A DNA stretch of 63,236 nt from JBBRVW01 sp038246545 (lineage in GTDB: Bacteria > Actinomycetota > Actinomycetes > JACCUZ01): the NCBI GenBank assembly GCA_038246545.1, contig JBBRVW010000031.1, forward strand, positions 1-63,236, in the 5' to 3' direction. This document shows positions 8,210 to 17,768 of the stretch, piece after piece. Position 1 is the first letter of the stretch. The number at the start of each line of letters is the position of its first letter. A program made the position numbers and the translations under genes. Under the pieces are notes generated by a model that searched no databases, was not told the origin of the DNA, and saw only the letters and a program-made list of their open reading frames with translations.

Positions 8210-9229
8210 TCAGGTGTGGCGGGCCGTCCAGGAGAGCAGCTCGTCGACCGGCTTCGTGTTGACCACCCGGTCGGCCGGCACAGCGCACTCCTCGGCCCGC
8301 TCACAGCCGTACGGCTGCCAGTCGAGCTGGCCCGGTGCATGCGCGTCGGTGTCGACCGAGAACAGGCAGCCGGTCTCGACGGCCAGCCGCAGCAGCCGCC
8401 GAGGCGGGTCCAGCCGCTCCGGCCGGGAGTTGATCTCGACGGCCACCCCGAACTGACGGCAGGCCTCGAAGACGAGCTCGGCGTCGAACTGCGACTCGCC
8501 GCGGGTGCCGCGCCCACCGGTGACCAGCCGGCCGGTGCAGTGCCCGAGCACGTCGGTGTGCGGGTTGGCGACAGCCGCGACCATCCGCCGGGTCATGTCC
8601 GCGGCCGGCATCTTCAGCTTGGAGTGCACCGAGGCGACGACGACGTCCAGCTGCGCCAGCAACTCGTCCTCCTGGTCCAGGGAGCCGTCGTCGAGGATGT
8701 CGACCTCGATGCCGGTGAGCAGCCGGAACGGCGCCAGCTCCGCGTTCAGCCCCGCGACCAGGTCGAGCTGGGTCCGCAGCCTGGCCGGGGACAGCCCGTT
8801 GGCCACGGTCAGCCGGGGCGAGTGGTCGGTGAGCACGACGTACTCGTGGCCGAGGTCCCGGGCGGCCCGCGCCATCTCGTCGACGGGGCTGCCACCGTCG
8901 GACCAGTCCGAGTGCGTGTGCAGATCGCCGCGCAGCAGGGTGCGCAGAGCCGCGCCACCGGCGGTGACCGGCCCCTCCGCCCCAGCCTCCAGCTCGACGA
9001 GGTACGCCGGTAGCTCGCCCGCCGCGGCCTCCGCGGCGACGCTCGCCGTCTTGGGCCCGACACCCTTGAGCTCGGTCAGCGTGCCGGCCAGCGCGCGCTC
9101 GACCGCCTCGCCCTCGGGCAGGGCGGCAAGCGCGTCGGCAGACGTGCGGTAGGCCTTGACCCGGTAGGTCTCCTCCCGGCGTCGTTCGAGCAGGAAGGCG
9201 ATCCGGCGCAGGGCCTCGACGGGGTCCAC
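8210..9229 (-). CDS. PHP-domain phosphoesterase with N-terminal helix-hairpin-helix (PolX-tail-like)
   Basis: A 339-residue protein. Residues 1-70 resemble the DNA-binding helix-hairpin-helix of PolX-type polymerases (LTELKGVGPKTASVAAEA), followed by a complete PHP metallophosphoesterase domain: GDLHTHSDWSDG (about 100-111), TDHSPRL, GIEVDIL, VASVHSK and the final DTDAHAPGQLD. The polymerase palm present in full PolX is absent. It could be a DNA-repair phosphoesterase or a histidinol-phosphatase-like enzyme; the HhH argues for nucleic acid. GTG start at 9229. Divergent from fasR with a 47-bp gap. Confidence 0.85.
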   Translation of the reverse strand: MDPVEALRRIAFLLERRREETYRVKAYRTSADALAALPEGEAVERALAGTLTELKGVGPKTASVAAEAAAGELPAYLVELEAGAEGPVTAGGAALRTLLRGDLHTHSDWSDGGSPVDEMARAARDLGHEYVVLTDHSPRLTVANGLSPARLRTQLDLVAGLNAELAPFRLLTGIEVDILDDGSLDQEDELLAQLDVVVASVHSKLKMPAADMTRRMVAAVANPHTDVLGHCTGRLVTGGRGTRGESQFDAELVFEACRQFGVAVEINSRPERLDPPRRLLRLAVETGCLFSVDTDAHAPGQLDWQPYGCERAEECAVPADRVVNTKPVDELLSWTARHT

Positions 9230-9245
9230 ACCCCTGACGCTAGGG

Positions 9246-9264
9246 GTTGTCCATCTGCGACAAC
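9246..9264. promoter_or_regulatory. candidate FasR operator, GTTGTC-N7-GACAAC
   Basis: A perfect 6-bp inverted repeat with a 7-base spacer, 12 bp upstream of the fasR GTG and 17 bp from the divergent PHP-gene start. Its core TTGT-N9-ACAA is shared with the inverted repeat between fasR and fabD, suggesting the same protein binds both and that fasR is autoregulated (inference). Confidence 0.5.
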
Positions 9265-9276
9265 TAGGCTGCAGCA

Positions 9277-10446
9277 GTGCCCAGGCGCTCTGCGGCGACG
9301 ATCCGCCGCCTCGAAGCCAGCATGGGCGCGCTCGCGACCGCCGCCATCGCGCGGATGGACGAGGTCCTCCCCTGGTACCGCGCGATGCCCCCCGAGAACC
9401 GGTCGTGGGTCAACCTGGTGGCCCAGGCCGGAGTCGCCGCCTTCGTCGACTGGTTCCGCCAGCCGGTGGCGCCGCAGGCCATCAGCGCCGACGTGTTCGG
9501 CACCGCGCCGCGTGAGCTGACCCGGACGGTGAGCCTGCAGCAGACCGTCGAGCTGGTACGGGTCGTGATCGCCGTCGTCGAGGAACAGATCGAGCAGATC
9601 GCGCCGGGCGACGAGGACGTCGTCCGGGAGGCTGTGCTCCGCTACTCGCGGGAGATCGCCTTCGCCGCCGCCCAGGTCTACGCCGAGGCGGCAGAGGCGC
9701 GCGGGGCCTGGGACGCGCGGCTGGAGTCGCTCGTGGTCGACGCCCTGCTGCGCGGCGAGGCCGACGACTCGCTCCGCTCGCGGGCCGCGGCGCTGGGCTG
9801 GGGCAACCACGACTCGGTGGTGGTCGTGGTGGGCAACGCCCCTGATGCCGAGCCGGAAACGGTGGTGGACGAGATCCGGCGGCTGGCCCGGACGGCGCAA
9901 CTCGACGTCCTCACCGGCGTCCAGGGCGACCGCCTGGTGGCGATCTTCGGCGGGCCGCTCGACCCGGTGCGCACGACCCGGTTGCTGGTGGCGCAGTTCG
10001 GGCCCGGGCCGGTGGTGGTCGGCCCCGCCGTCCCCGACCTGCTGGCTGCCGGCGGGAGCGCGGCCGCGGCGCTGGCCGGTCTGCACGCCGCTCCCGCCTG
10101 GCCGGACGCGCCGCGTCCGGTCCCCGCCGACGACCTGCTCCCCGAGCGTGCGCTGGACGGCGACCGGCTGGCCAGGGAGCGGCTTGTGCGGGACGTCTAC
10201 CGCCCCCTGGTCGGCACCGGGACCGCACTCGTCGAGACGGTGTCGGCCTTCCTGGAGCAGACCTCGTCGCTCGAGGCGACCGCCCGGGTGCTGTTCGTCC
10301 ACCCCAACACCGTGCGGTACCGACTGCGCCGGGTGACCGAAGTGTGCGGCTACGCGCCGACCGACCCGCGGCAGGCGCTCACGCTGCGCATCGCGCTCGC
10401 CCTGGGCCGGCTCGCCGACGCCCACGGTGGCGGATCCGTTTTGTGA
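9277..10446 (+). CDS. fasR: PucR/CdaR-type transcriptional regulator, FasR-like
   Basis: A 389-residue protein with a GGDEF-like central region and the C-terminal PucR helix-turn-helix: FLEQTSSLEATARVLFVHP followed by NTVRYRLRRVTEVCGY (about 328-362). In Streptomyces the regulator in front of fabD-fabH-acpP-fabF is FasR, an activator of fatty acid biosynthesis, and the gene order here is the same. GTG start at 9277. The inverted repeats before this gene and before fabD are its likely targets. Expected to be a cytoplasmic dimer that senses a lipid or acyl-CoA-type signal; the ligand is not visible from sequence. Confidence 0.85.
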   Translation: MPRRSAATIRRLEASMGALATAAIARMDEVLPWYRAMPPENRSWVNLVAQAGVAAFVDWFRQPVAPQAISADVFGTAPRELTRTVSLQQTVELVRVVIAVVEEQIEQIAPGDEDVVREAVLRYSREIAFAAAQVYAEAAEARGAWDARLESLVVDALLRGEADDSLRSRAAALGWGNHDSVVVVVGNAPDAEPETVVDEIRRLARTAQLDVLTGVQGDRLVAIFGGPLDPVRTTRLLVAQFGPGPVVVGPAVPDLLAAGGSAAAALAGLHAAPAWPDAPRPVPADDLLPERALDGDRLARERLVRDVYRPLVGTGTALVETVSAFLEQTSSLEATARVLFVHPNTVRYRLRRVTEVCGYAPTDPRQALTLRIALALGRLADAHGGGSVL

Positions 10447-10458
10447 ACTTCCCACAAA
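10440..10458. promoter_or_regulatory. candidate FasR operator upstream of fabD, TTTGTG-N7-CACAAA
   Basis: A perfect 6-bp inverted repeat with a 7-base spacer that overlaps the fasR stop codon (10444-10446) and lies 67 bp before the fabD start. The geometry and the TTGT-N9-ACAA core are those of the repeat upstream of fasR. The distance suits an activator site upstream of a fabD promoter. Confidence 0.5.
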
Positions 10459-10524
10459 GTCGCGCGGGAATTCTCGTCCGAGTCCGCACCCCGCGCATCC
10501 TCGTCCGTCCGGAAGGCTGAGCAG

Positions 10525-11715
10525 GTGCTCGCAATCGTCGCTCCCGGCCAAGGCGCCCAGTCGCCTGGTTTCCTCGCACCCTGGCTCGAGCTGCCGCACT
10601 TCGAGGAGCGGCTGCACTGGCTGTCCGCCTGCGCGGGGCTGGACCTGGTGCACTACGGCACCGCGGCCGACGCCGAGTCGATCCGGGACACCGCAGTCGC
10701 GCAGCCGCTGCTCGTGGCGTCCGGCCTCGTCTCCGCACTGGAGATCTTCCCGCACCCCTCGGACGCGTTCCACGCCGTCGCGGCCACCGCCGGGCACAGC
10801 GTCGGCGAGATCACCGCGGCTGCCGGCACCGGCGTCATCAGCGCCGAGCAGGCCATGGTCCTCGTCCGCGAGCGCGGCCGTGCGATGGCCGACGCCGCCG
10901 CCCTCAAGCCGACCGGCATGACCGCGGTCCTGGGTGGCGACCCGGACGAGATCAGCGCCGCGCTCGAGCGGCACGGCCTTAGCGCGGCGAACAACAACGG
11001 CGCCGGCCAGGTCGTCGCTGCCGGCACCCTCGACCAGCTCGCGGCCTTCAAGGCCGACCCGCCCGCGAAGGCGCGGCTGGTGCCGCTGTCGGTGGCCGGC
11101 GCCTTCCACACCGAGCACATGGCTCCCGCCGTCGAGACCCTGGCGTCCTACGCCAAGGCGGTCAGCGTCCACGACCCCCGCACCGGGCTGATCTCCAACC
11201 GCGACGGGGCGGTCGTGCAGCAGGGCCGCGACGTGCTGCGCCGCATCGTCATGCAGGTGAGCAACCCGGTGCGCTGGGACCTGTGCATGCGCACGATGGG
11301 CGAGCTCGGCATCACCGGCGTCGTCGAGGTGCCGCCGGCCGGCACCCTGACGGGCCTCATCAAGCGTGCCCTTCCCGGCGTCGAGACGGTGGCCCTCAAG
11401 ACCCCCGCCGACCTCGAGGCCGCTCGCGCCCTGGTCGCCCGGCACGGGACCCAGGCCCCGCAGGACGACTCGCCGTCGTGGCGGATGCTGGTGGCGCCGA
11501 GCAAGGGCACGGTGCGCGTCGTCGACCTGCCCGAGGGCACCATCCTCGAGCCGGGTATGCCGGTCGCCACCCTCGTCACCTCCCGCGACGAGCAGCCTGT
11601 GGTGGCCCCGCACGGCGGCACCGTGGTGGAGTGGCTGGTGGAGGACGGCGACCCGGTATCCCCCGGCCAGCCGATCGTCCGCCTGCACCCCGAGACGAGC
11701 GAGGCACTGAGCTGA
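10525..11715 (+). CDS. fabD: malonyl-CoA:ACP transacylase with extra lipoyl/biotinyl-like C-terminal domain
   Basis: A 396-residue protein. Residues 1-305 form a normal FabD that moves malonyl from CoA to ACP: GQGAQ at 8-12, nucleophile S92 in GHSVGE, R117 in the VRERG segment and catalytic H195 in AGAFHTEHM. Typical FabD stops near 310 residues. Here a linker leads to an 80-residue barrel-like domain (about 319-390) with two half-repeats ending in APHGGTVVEWLVEDGDPV, the pattern of lipoyl/biotinyl carrier domains. The hairpin that would hold the modified lysine reads TSRDEQPVV, with no lysine, so it is not expected to be modified. GTG start behind GGAAGG. Overlaps fabH by one base. Confidence 0.92.
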   Translation: MLAIVAPGQGAQSPGFLAPWLELPHFEERLHWLSACAGLDLVHYGTAADAESIRDTAVAQPLLVASGLVSALEIFPHPSDAFHAVAATAGHSVGEITAAAGTGVISAEQAMVLVRERGRAMADAAALKPTGMTAVLGGDPDEISAALERHGLSAANNNGAGQVVAAGTLDQLAAFKADPPAKARLVPLSVAGAFHTEHMAPAVETLASYAKAVSVHDPRTGLISNRDGAVVQQGRDVLRRIVMQVSNPVRWDLCMRTMGELGITGVVEVPPAGTLTGLIKRALPGVETVALKTPADLEAARALVARHGTQAPQDDSPSWRMLVAPSKGTVRVVDLPEGTILEPGMPVATLVTSRDEQPVVAPHGGTVVEWLVEDGDPVSPGQPIVRLHPETSEALS

Positions 11716-12713
11716 TGGTCCCGATCACCGCACCGAAGGGCGCCGAGCACGCACGCATCCTCAGCGTCGGCGGCTACCGTCCGTCCCGGGTCGTCACCAA
11801 CGCCGAGATCTGCGAGCTGATCGACTCCTCCGACGAGTGGATCCGCGAGCGCTCCGGCATCGAGAGCCGCCGGTGGGCGGCGCCTGACGAGAGCGTCATC
11901 GACATGAGCGTGGCGGCTGCCGGCAAGGCGATCGCGCAGGCCGGCATCCGGCCGGAGCAGGTCAGCGCCGTGCTCGTCGCCACCGTCACCCACCCGCTGC
12001 AGACGCCGTCTGCAGCCGCCGCCGTCGCGGACCGGCTGGGCGCCACCGACGCCGCGGCCACCGACATCTCCGCGGCCTGCGCCGGCTTCTGCTACGGCGT
12101 CTCGCTGGCCAACGACATGGTGCGCGGCGGCAGCGCGGAGTACGTCCTCGTCATCGGCTGCGAGAAGCTGTCGGACTTCACCGACTCCTACGACCGCTCG
12201 ACGGCGTTCATCTTCGGCGACGGTGCCGGTGCCGTGGTGATCGGCCCGAGCGACGAGCCGGGCATCGGGCCCACCATCTGGGGCTCGGACGGGTCGAAGT
12301 ACGACGCCATCACGCAGAAGGCCAGCTGGATCGACGTCCGCGACCACAACGTGGAGTTCCCCAACCTCACGATGCAGGGGCAGACGGTGTTCCGCTGGGC
12401 GGTGTGGCAGATGGCCCCGGTCGCGCAGCGCGCGCTCGACGCCGCGGGCGTCCGCTCCGAGGACCTCGACGCGTTCATCCCGCACCAGGCGAACATGCGG
12501 ATCACCGACGCCCTGATCAAGACGCTGAAGCTGCCGGCCCACGTGCCCGTCGCCCGCGACATCCGCGAGGCGGGCAACACCTCGGCCGCCTCGGTCCCGT
12601 TGGCGATGGAGCGGATGCTCGAGACCGGCGAGGCCAAGAGCGGCGGCACCGCGCTGCTCATCGGTTTCGGCGCCGGGCTCGTCTACGCGTCGCAGGTCGT
12701 CGTCCTGCCCTGA
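11715..12713 (+). CDS. fabH: 3-oxoacyl-ACP synthase III
   Basis: A 332-residue initiation ketosynthase that condenses an acyl-CoA starter with malonyl-ACP. The Cys-His-Asn triad is complete: C122 in ISAACAGF, H257 in PHQANMRI and N288 in REAGNTSAAS. Actinobacterial FabH often accepts branched starters, but specificity cannot be read here. ATG at 11715 overlaps the fabD stop (TGATG), indicating translational coupling. Confidence 0.96.
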   Translation: MVPITAPKGAEHARILSVGGYRPSRVVTNAEICELIDSSDEWIRERSGIESRRWAAPDESVIDMSVAAAGKAIAQAGIRPEQVSAVLVATVTHPLQTPSAAAAVADRLGATDAAATDISAACAGFCYGVSLANDMVRGGSAEYVLVIGCEKLSDFTDSYDRSTAFIFGDGAGAVVIGPSDEPGIGPTIWGSDGSKYDAITQKASWIDVRDHNVEFPNLTMQGQTVFRWAVWQMAPVAQRALDAAGVRSEDLDAFIPHQANMRITDALIKTLKLPAHVPVARDIREAGNTSAASVPLAMERMLETGEAKSGGTALLIGFGAGLVYASQVVVLP

Positions 12714-12762
12714 GCACGGCCCGGGGCGGCACGAGCGGCCCGGGACCACCCCCACCGACCCC

Positions 12763-12790
12763 CGCAAGTCACGACACGCAAGTCACGACA
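12763..12790. repeat. tandem 14-bp direct repeat before acpP
   Basis: CGCAAGTCACGACA occurs twice in perfect tandem (12763-12776, 12777-12790), 18 bp upstream of the acpP start and just before its AAGGAG ribosome binding site. The 95-bp gap between fabH and acpP holds nothing else recognisable. Confidence 0.85.
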
Positions 12791-12808
12791 CAAAGGAGCT
12801 GGAACCCG

Positions 12809-13057
12809 ATGGCCGCTAGCGAGCAGGAGATCCTCACGGGTCTCGCCGAGATCGTGAACGAGGAGACGGGCATCGCCACGGAGGACGTGCAGCCCGAGAA
12901 GTCGTTCACCGACGACCTCGACATCGACTCGCTGTCGATGATGACCATCGTCGTCAACGCCGAGGAGAAGTTCGGCGTCCGCATCCCCGACGACGACGTC
13001 AAGAACCTCAGCACGGTGGGCGACGCCGTGTCGTACATCGCGAAGGCGAGCGCATAG
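12809..13057 (+). CDS. acpP: acyl carrier protein
   Basis: An 82-residue acidic carrier protein of standard length. Serine 41 in DIDSLSMM is the 4'-phosphopantetheine attachment site, which an ACP synthase elsewhere in the genome must load. It carries the growing acyl chain between FabD, FabH and FabF. ATG at 12809, AAGGAG upstream with a rather long 11-base spacing. Four bases separate its stop from fabF. Confidence 0.97.
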   Translation: MAASEQEILTGLAEIVNEETGIATEDVQPEKSFTDDLDIDSLSMMTIVVNAEEKFGVRIPDDDVKNLSTVGDAVSYIAKASA

Positions 13058-13061
13058 GCAC

Positions 13062-14317
<1,256 letters not shown>

Positions 14318-14321
<4 letters not shown>

Positions 14322-15730
14322 CGGTTGTGGCGACCCCCAAGCTGGTGGTCGACAAGACCGACGACCCGCGCAACCCGCTGACCCGGCTCGAGATGCTCTT
14401 CGACCCCCGCACCGTCGAGCTCATCACCGCCGAGGACGACTCGGGGATGCTCGCCGCGATCGGTCGTATCCAGGGTGCGACCTCGGTGGCGTTCTGCTCC
14501 GACGCGACCATCCAGGGCGGCGCGATGGGTGACGCCGGCTGCAAGGCGGTCCTGGTCGCCTACGAGCGTGCCTTGGCTGAGGGAGTCCCGGTCATCGGGC
14601 TGTGGCACTCCGGTGGGGCACGGCTGCGCGAGGGGGTCGTCTCGCTGCACGCCGTCGGCGAGGTCTTCGCCATCATGACCCGCGCCTCGGGGAAGGTGCC
14701 GCAGATCTCGGTGGTGCTCGGGCCGGCCGCCGGCGGGGCGGCGTACGGCCCAGCGCTCACCGACGTCGTCATCCTGGGCCCCGAGGGGCGGGTGTTCGTC
14801 ACCGGGCCCGATGTCGTCCGCTCGGTCACCGGTGAGGACGTCGACGCCCTGCGCCTCGGCGGCCCCGAGCCGCACGGCCGCCGCTCCGGCGTCGTGCACG
14901 TCGTCGCGCCGACCCAGGAGGACGCCTACGGCGAGGCACGCCGGCTGGCGGTCCTGCTCGGCGACCAGCGGGTGCTCGGCGAGGTCGAGGACCGCGACCT
15001 CGCACAGTTCCTGCCCGAGTCGAAGAAGCGCGCCTACGACGTGCACCCGATCATCGACGCCCTGCTCGACGAAGACAGTGCCCTCGAGCTGCACCCGAAG
15101 TGGGCACCGAACGTCACCACGACGCTCGGTCGCCTCGGGGACCGCACCGTCGGCGTGATCGCCAACAATCCGCTGCGGCTCGGCGGCTGCCTCGACTCGT
15201 CGTCGGCCGAGAAGGCGGCCCGGTTCGTGCGGATGTGCGACGCCTTCGGCGTGCCGATGGTCGTCGTCGTCGACGTGCCCGGCTACCTGCCGGGCGTCGG
15301 GCAGGAGTGGGACGGCGTCGTGCGCCGCGGAGCCAAGCTGCTGCACGCCTTCGCGGAGGCCACCGTGCCGCGCGTGACGCTCGTGACGCGGAAGGCGTAC
15401 GGCGGCGCATACATCGCGATGAACTCGCGCTCGCTCGGCGCCACCAGGGTCTTCGCCTGGCCGGGCGCCGAGGTCGCGGTCATGGGCGCCGTCGCGGCGG
15501 TGCGCATCCTGCACCGTCGCCGGCTGGCCGAGGTCCCCGCCGACGTTCGCGGCGAGGTCGAGCAGGAGCTCGCCGTCGAGCACGAGAAGCTCGCTGGTGG
15601 TCTCGCGAGGGCGCAGGAGATCGGCGTCGTCGACGAGGTGATCGAGCCGACGAGGACCCGTTCGGCGATCGCCGCCGCGATCGCTAGCGGCCCGGCCACC
15701 CGCGGCCAGCACGGCAACATCCCCCTGTAG
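14318..15730 (+). CDS. accD: acyl-CoA carboxylase carboxyltransferase (AccD6-like)
   Basis: A 470-residue biotin-dependent carboxyltransferase that would move CO2 from biotinylated carrier protein to acetyl-CoA (or propionyl-CoA), making malonyl-CoA for FabD. The N-terminal acyl-CoA pocket shows HSGGARLREG and GPAAGGAAYGPAL (two oxyanion-hole glycine clusters), and the C-terminal biotin half shows VDVPGYLPGVGQE and TRKAYGGAYIAMNS. Length and position in a fab cluster match mycobacterial AccD6 (known). The biotin carboxylase alpha subunit is not in the window. Translationally coupled to fabF by an ATGA overlap. Confidence 0.93.
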
Positions 15731-15756
15731 CCAGTCCCCCCGCCCACCCCGAGACC

Positions 15757-15885
15757 GTCCCCGGCCCGCCGGAGTTGATCACGTCCCCGGCCCTCCGGAG
15801 TTGATCACGGTCCCGTGGTCAACTGGGCTCGACAGTGGCATGCACGCCACTGTCGAAACGGAATGATCACGGTCCCGTGATCATT
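15757..15885. repeat. intergenic direct repeats and three consecutive hairpins
   Basis: Two 26-bp direct repeats (15757-15782 and 15783-15808, one mismatch) end in GGAGTTGATCAC. They run into three hairpins: AGTTGATCACGG/CCGTGGTCAACT (15799-15824, two-base loop, one G.T pair), GACAGTGGC/GCCACTGTC (15831-15854, six-base loop, perfect) and AATGATCACGG/CCGTGATCATT (15862-15885, two-base loop, perfect). The first and third hairpins share the TGATCACGG-TC-CCGTG core. The region lies between convergent accD and the DUF3145 gene, so it may terminate both, but it is far more elaborate than a terminator needs to be. Confidence 0.85.
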
Positions 15886-15908
15886 TCGGGGCTGGTGTGG
15901 CGGGGACG

Positions 15909-16406
15909 TTAGACGACCTGGTGCAGCCAGCGGACGGGTGCGCCCTCGCCGGCGTGCCGGAACGTCTCGAGCTCGTCGTCCCAGGGCTTGCCGAGCAGGC
16001 CGTGCATCTCGTCCTCCACGGTGGTGGCCGGGTCGGCCGCGGCCCGGGCCAGGGCGGCGCGCAGCCGGTCCTCGCGCACCAGGATGTCACCGTGCACGCC
16101 GGTGGTGGCGTGGAACATCCCCAGCGTCGGGGTCGACGACCAGCGCTCGCCCTCGGCTCCGGCGCTGGGCTCCTCGGTCACCTCGAACCGCAGGTGCATC
16201 CAGTCGCGCAGCGCACTGGCCAGCCGGCTGCCGGTGCCGGCGTCGGCCTGCCAGGACAGCTCGCCCCGGACCGTACCCGGCGCGGCCGGCTGCTGGGTCC
16301 ACTCAAAGACCACCCGCACGCCGAGGACACCGCCCGCGGCCCACTCGATGTGCGGGCAGAGCGCGGGTGGTGCGGAATGCACGTAGACAACGCCACGGGT
16401 CGCCAC
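15909..16406 (-). CDS. DUF3145 family protein
   Basis: A 165-residue actinobacterial protein of unknown function. Recognised by MATRGVVYVHSAPPALCPHIEWA at the N terminus region and the PWDDELETFRHAGEGAPVRWLHQVV-type end. It is regularly found next to the fatty acid synthase II genes in actinomycetes, as here, which suggests a lipid-related role (inference only). GTG start at 16406 has AGGAGG five bases upstream. No membrane segment or signal peptide. Confidence 0.88.
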   Translation of the reverse strand: MATRGVVYVHSAPPALCPHIEWAAGGVLGVRVVFEWTQQPAAPGTVRGELSWQADAGTGSRLASALRDWMHLRFEVTEEPSAGAEGERWSSTPTLGMFHATTGVHGDILVREDRLRAALARAAADPATTVEDEMHGLLGKPWDDELETFRHAGEGAPVRWLHQVV

Positions 16407-16617
16407 CAGAACCTCCTAGCTCGACGCGAGGTGCGCCTTCCCCAGCGGCCTCACGCGTCGGGACAGGTCCCGTGCAGCGGTACTGCCGTCGATCATGCCA
16501 CAGCCGTCCCACGGGCACCAGGAGCAACCCGTCTTTACCCGTTTGTCCCTGCAGTCCGGTCCCGGTGGCGCCGATACACCCCATGCAGTCCCCCGGCCGG
16601 CAACGAGAGGCGTGACC

Positions 16618-17043
16618 GTGCACAACCCCGAGCTCCTGATGGCCGAGGCGTACGACGACGGTGTCGTCTCCGAGGTCATCCGGCCGGCGGCGATCGTCCC
16701 CGAGGAGTCGGCCCGGTCGATCCTGGTCGAGCTGGCCCTGCGCGACGTGCAGAACAACGGCGTCTGGCAGTCCGAGCCTTCGCTCTGGAGCCGGTACGAC
16801 CGGCCCTGGGAGAGCTACGGCAATCCGGCCGGCGCCGAGCTCATCGGTACCTTGCAGGTGGCCTACGGCACCCCGACCCGCTACGAGATCACGATCTACC
16901 GGGTGACGGTGACGCAGTACGGCACCGACCGCGGCTGGACGGTCGCGTTGCTCTGCGACGAAGCGCTCGCCTTCGGCGGTCTCACCCTCGAGCTCTGCCC
17001 CCGGGCCGCGCTGGGCACGCCGCCCAAGCCGTTCAAGTTCTGA
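16618..17043 (+). CDS. conserved hypothetical protein
   Basis: About 141 residues, soluble, with no family I can name. The N-terminal part (MAEAYDDGVVSEVIRPAA) is followed by an apparently folded domain with WSRYDRPWESYGNPAGAEL and a beta-rich stretch (YEITIYRVTVTQYGTDRGWTVALL). GTG at 16618 is chosen because GAGAGG precedes it by seven bases; GTG at 16612 and ATG at 16639 are possible. Divergent from the DUF3145 gene. The 211-bp gap before it (16407-16617) shows no clear promoter. Confidence 0.65.
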   Translation: MHNPELLMAEAYDDGVVSEVIRPAAIVPEESARSILVELALRDVQNNGVWQSEPSLWSRYDRPWESYGNPAGAELIGTLQVAYGTPTRYEITIYRVTVTQYGTDRGWTVALLCDEALAFGGLTLELCPRAALGTPPKPFKF

Positions 17044-17053
17044 GCGGGCGGCG

Positions 17054-17647
17054 TCAGGGCGCGTCGACGACGACCGTCACCGTGGTGGCCGCCTGCTCCT
17101 CCACCGGGGTCCCGCTGCCGCAGGTGTAGCTCGACACCGCCACCTTCACGGCGTAGGTGCCGGCCACGGCCCAGGTGTGCCGCGTGCGGTAGGTGCCGGA
17201 CGCGGGAGCGTCAGCGGCGCCGACGCCGCAGCTGGCCTCGCGGAGCGAGCTGGTGCCGACCCCGTCACCCCACTCCTCCGTGGAGCCGCTGAAGGTACCG
17301 GCACCGTCTGCGTAGGTGACGACCAGCGTCGCGGCCCGTCCGGCGACGACGTGGGTGGGTGCGGTGACCTCGAGGCTGAGGCCGGCCGGGGCTGCGGGTG
17401 CCGGGGCGGCAGGGGTGGTGGTCACGGCCTCGTCCCCACGGCCGGCGAGCCAGCCCCCCAGCGCCGCTGCGACCAGGACCCCGATCGCGAGGCCGGCCAG
17501 GACGGCACGCCGCAGGCCGGGGCCCTGCCGAGGCGGGGCAGGCGGGTCGACGACGACCGACCGCTCGAGACCGGCCGGGACGGCGTCGTGCTGCACGACG
17601 ACCGGGCGTTCGTCGGCCAGGCGTGCACGAGTCTCCTGCGTGTCCAT
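17054..17647 (-). CDS. single-pass membrane protein with PKD-like extracellular domain
   Basis: A 197-residue protein: cytoplasmic N-terminal region (1-45) ending in basic residues, one transmembrane helix (about 46-68, AVLAGLAIGVLVAAALGGWL), an Ala/Pro linker, then an immunoglobulin-like domain. The terminal motif TYRTRHTWAVAGTYAVKV is that of PKD-type domains, which mediate extracellular protein or carbohydrate contacts. Two or three cysteines (in ASCGVG and SYTCGSG) may form a disulfide. Function unknown. ATG start with AAGGGACGAG upstream. Convergent with the preceding gene, 10 bp between stops. Confidence 0.7.
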   Translation of the reverse strand: MDTQETRARLADERPVVVQHDAVPAGLERSVVVDPPAPPRQGPGLRRAVLAGLAIGVLVAAALGGWLAGRGDEAVTTTPAAPAPAAPAGLSLEVTAPTHVVAGRAATLVVTYADGAGTFSGSTEEWGDGVGTSSLREASCGVGAADAPASGTYRTRHTWAVAGTYAVKVAVSSYTCGSGTPVEEQAATTVTVVVDAP

Positions 17648-17768
17648 CTCGTCCCTTCACTGCCGCCCCCGGACGGTGACCAGGCTAGGCGGGACCATGA
17701 CGCTGCGTGTGCGATCCAGGAATTCGGGAGGTTCCGCCTCGCAGGCGGTCACGCTGCGCAGTCGGTGG

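Noticed and set aside
9076..11688. 870-codon minus-strand frame
   Set aside because: Antisense shadow of fasR and fabD with low-complexity Arg/Gly/His composition and no family motif.
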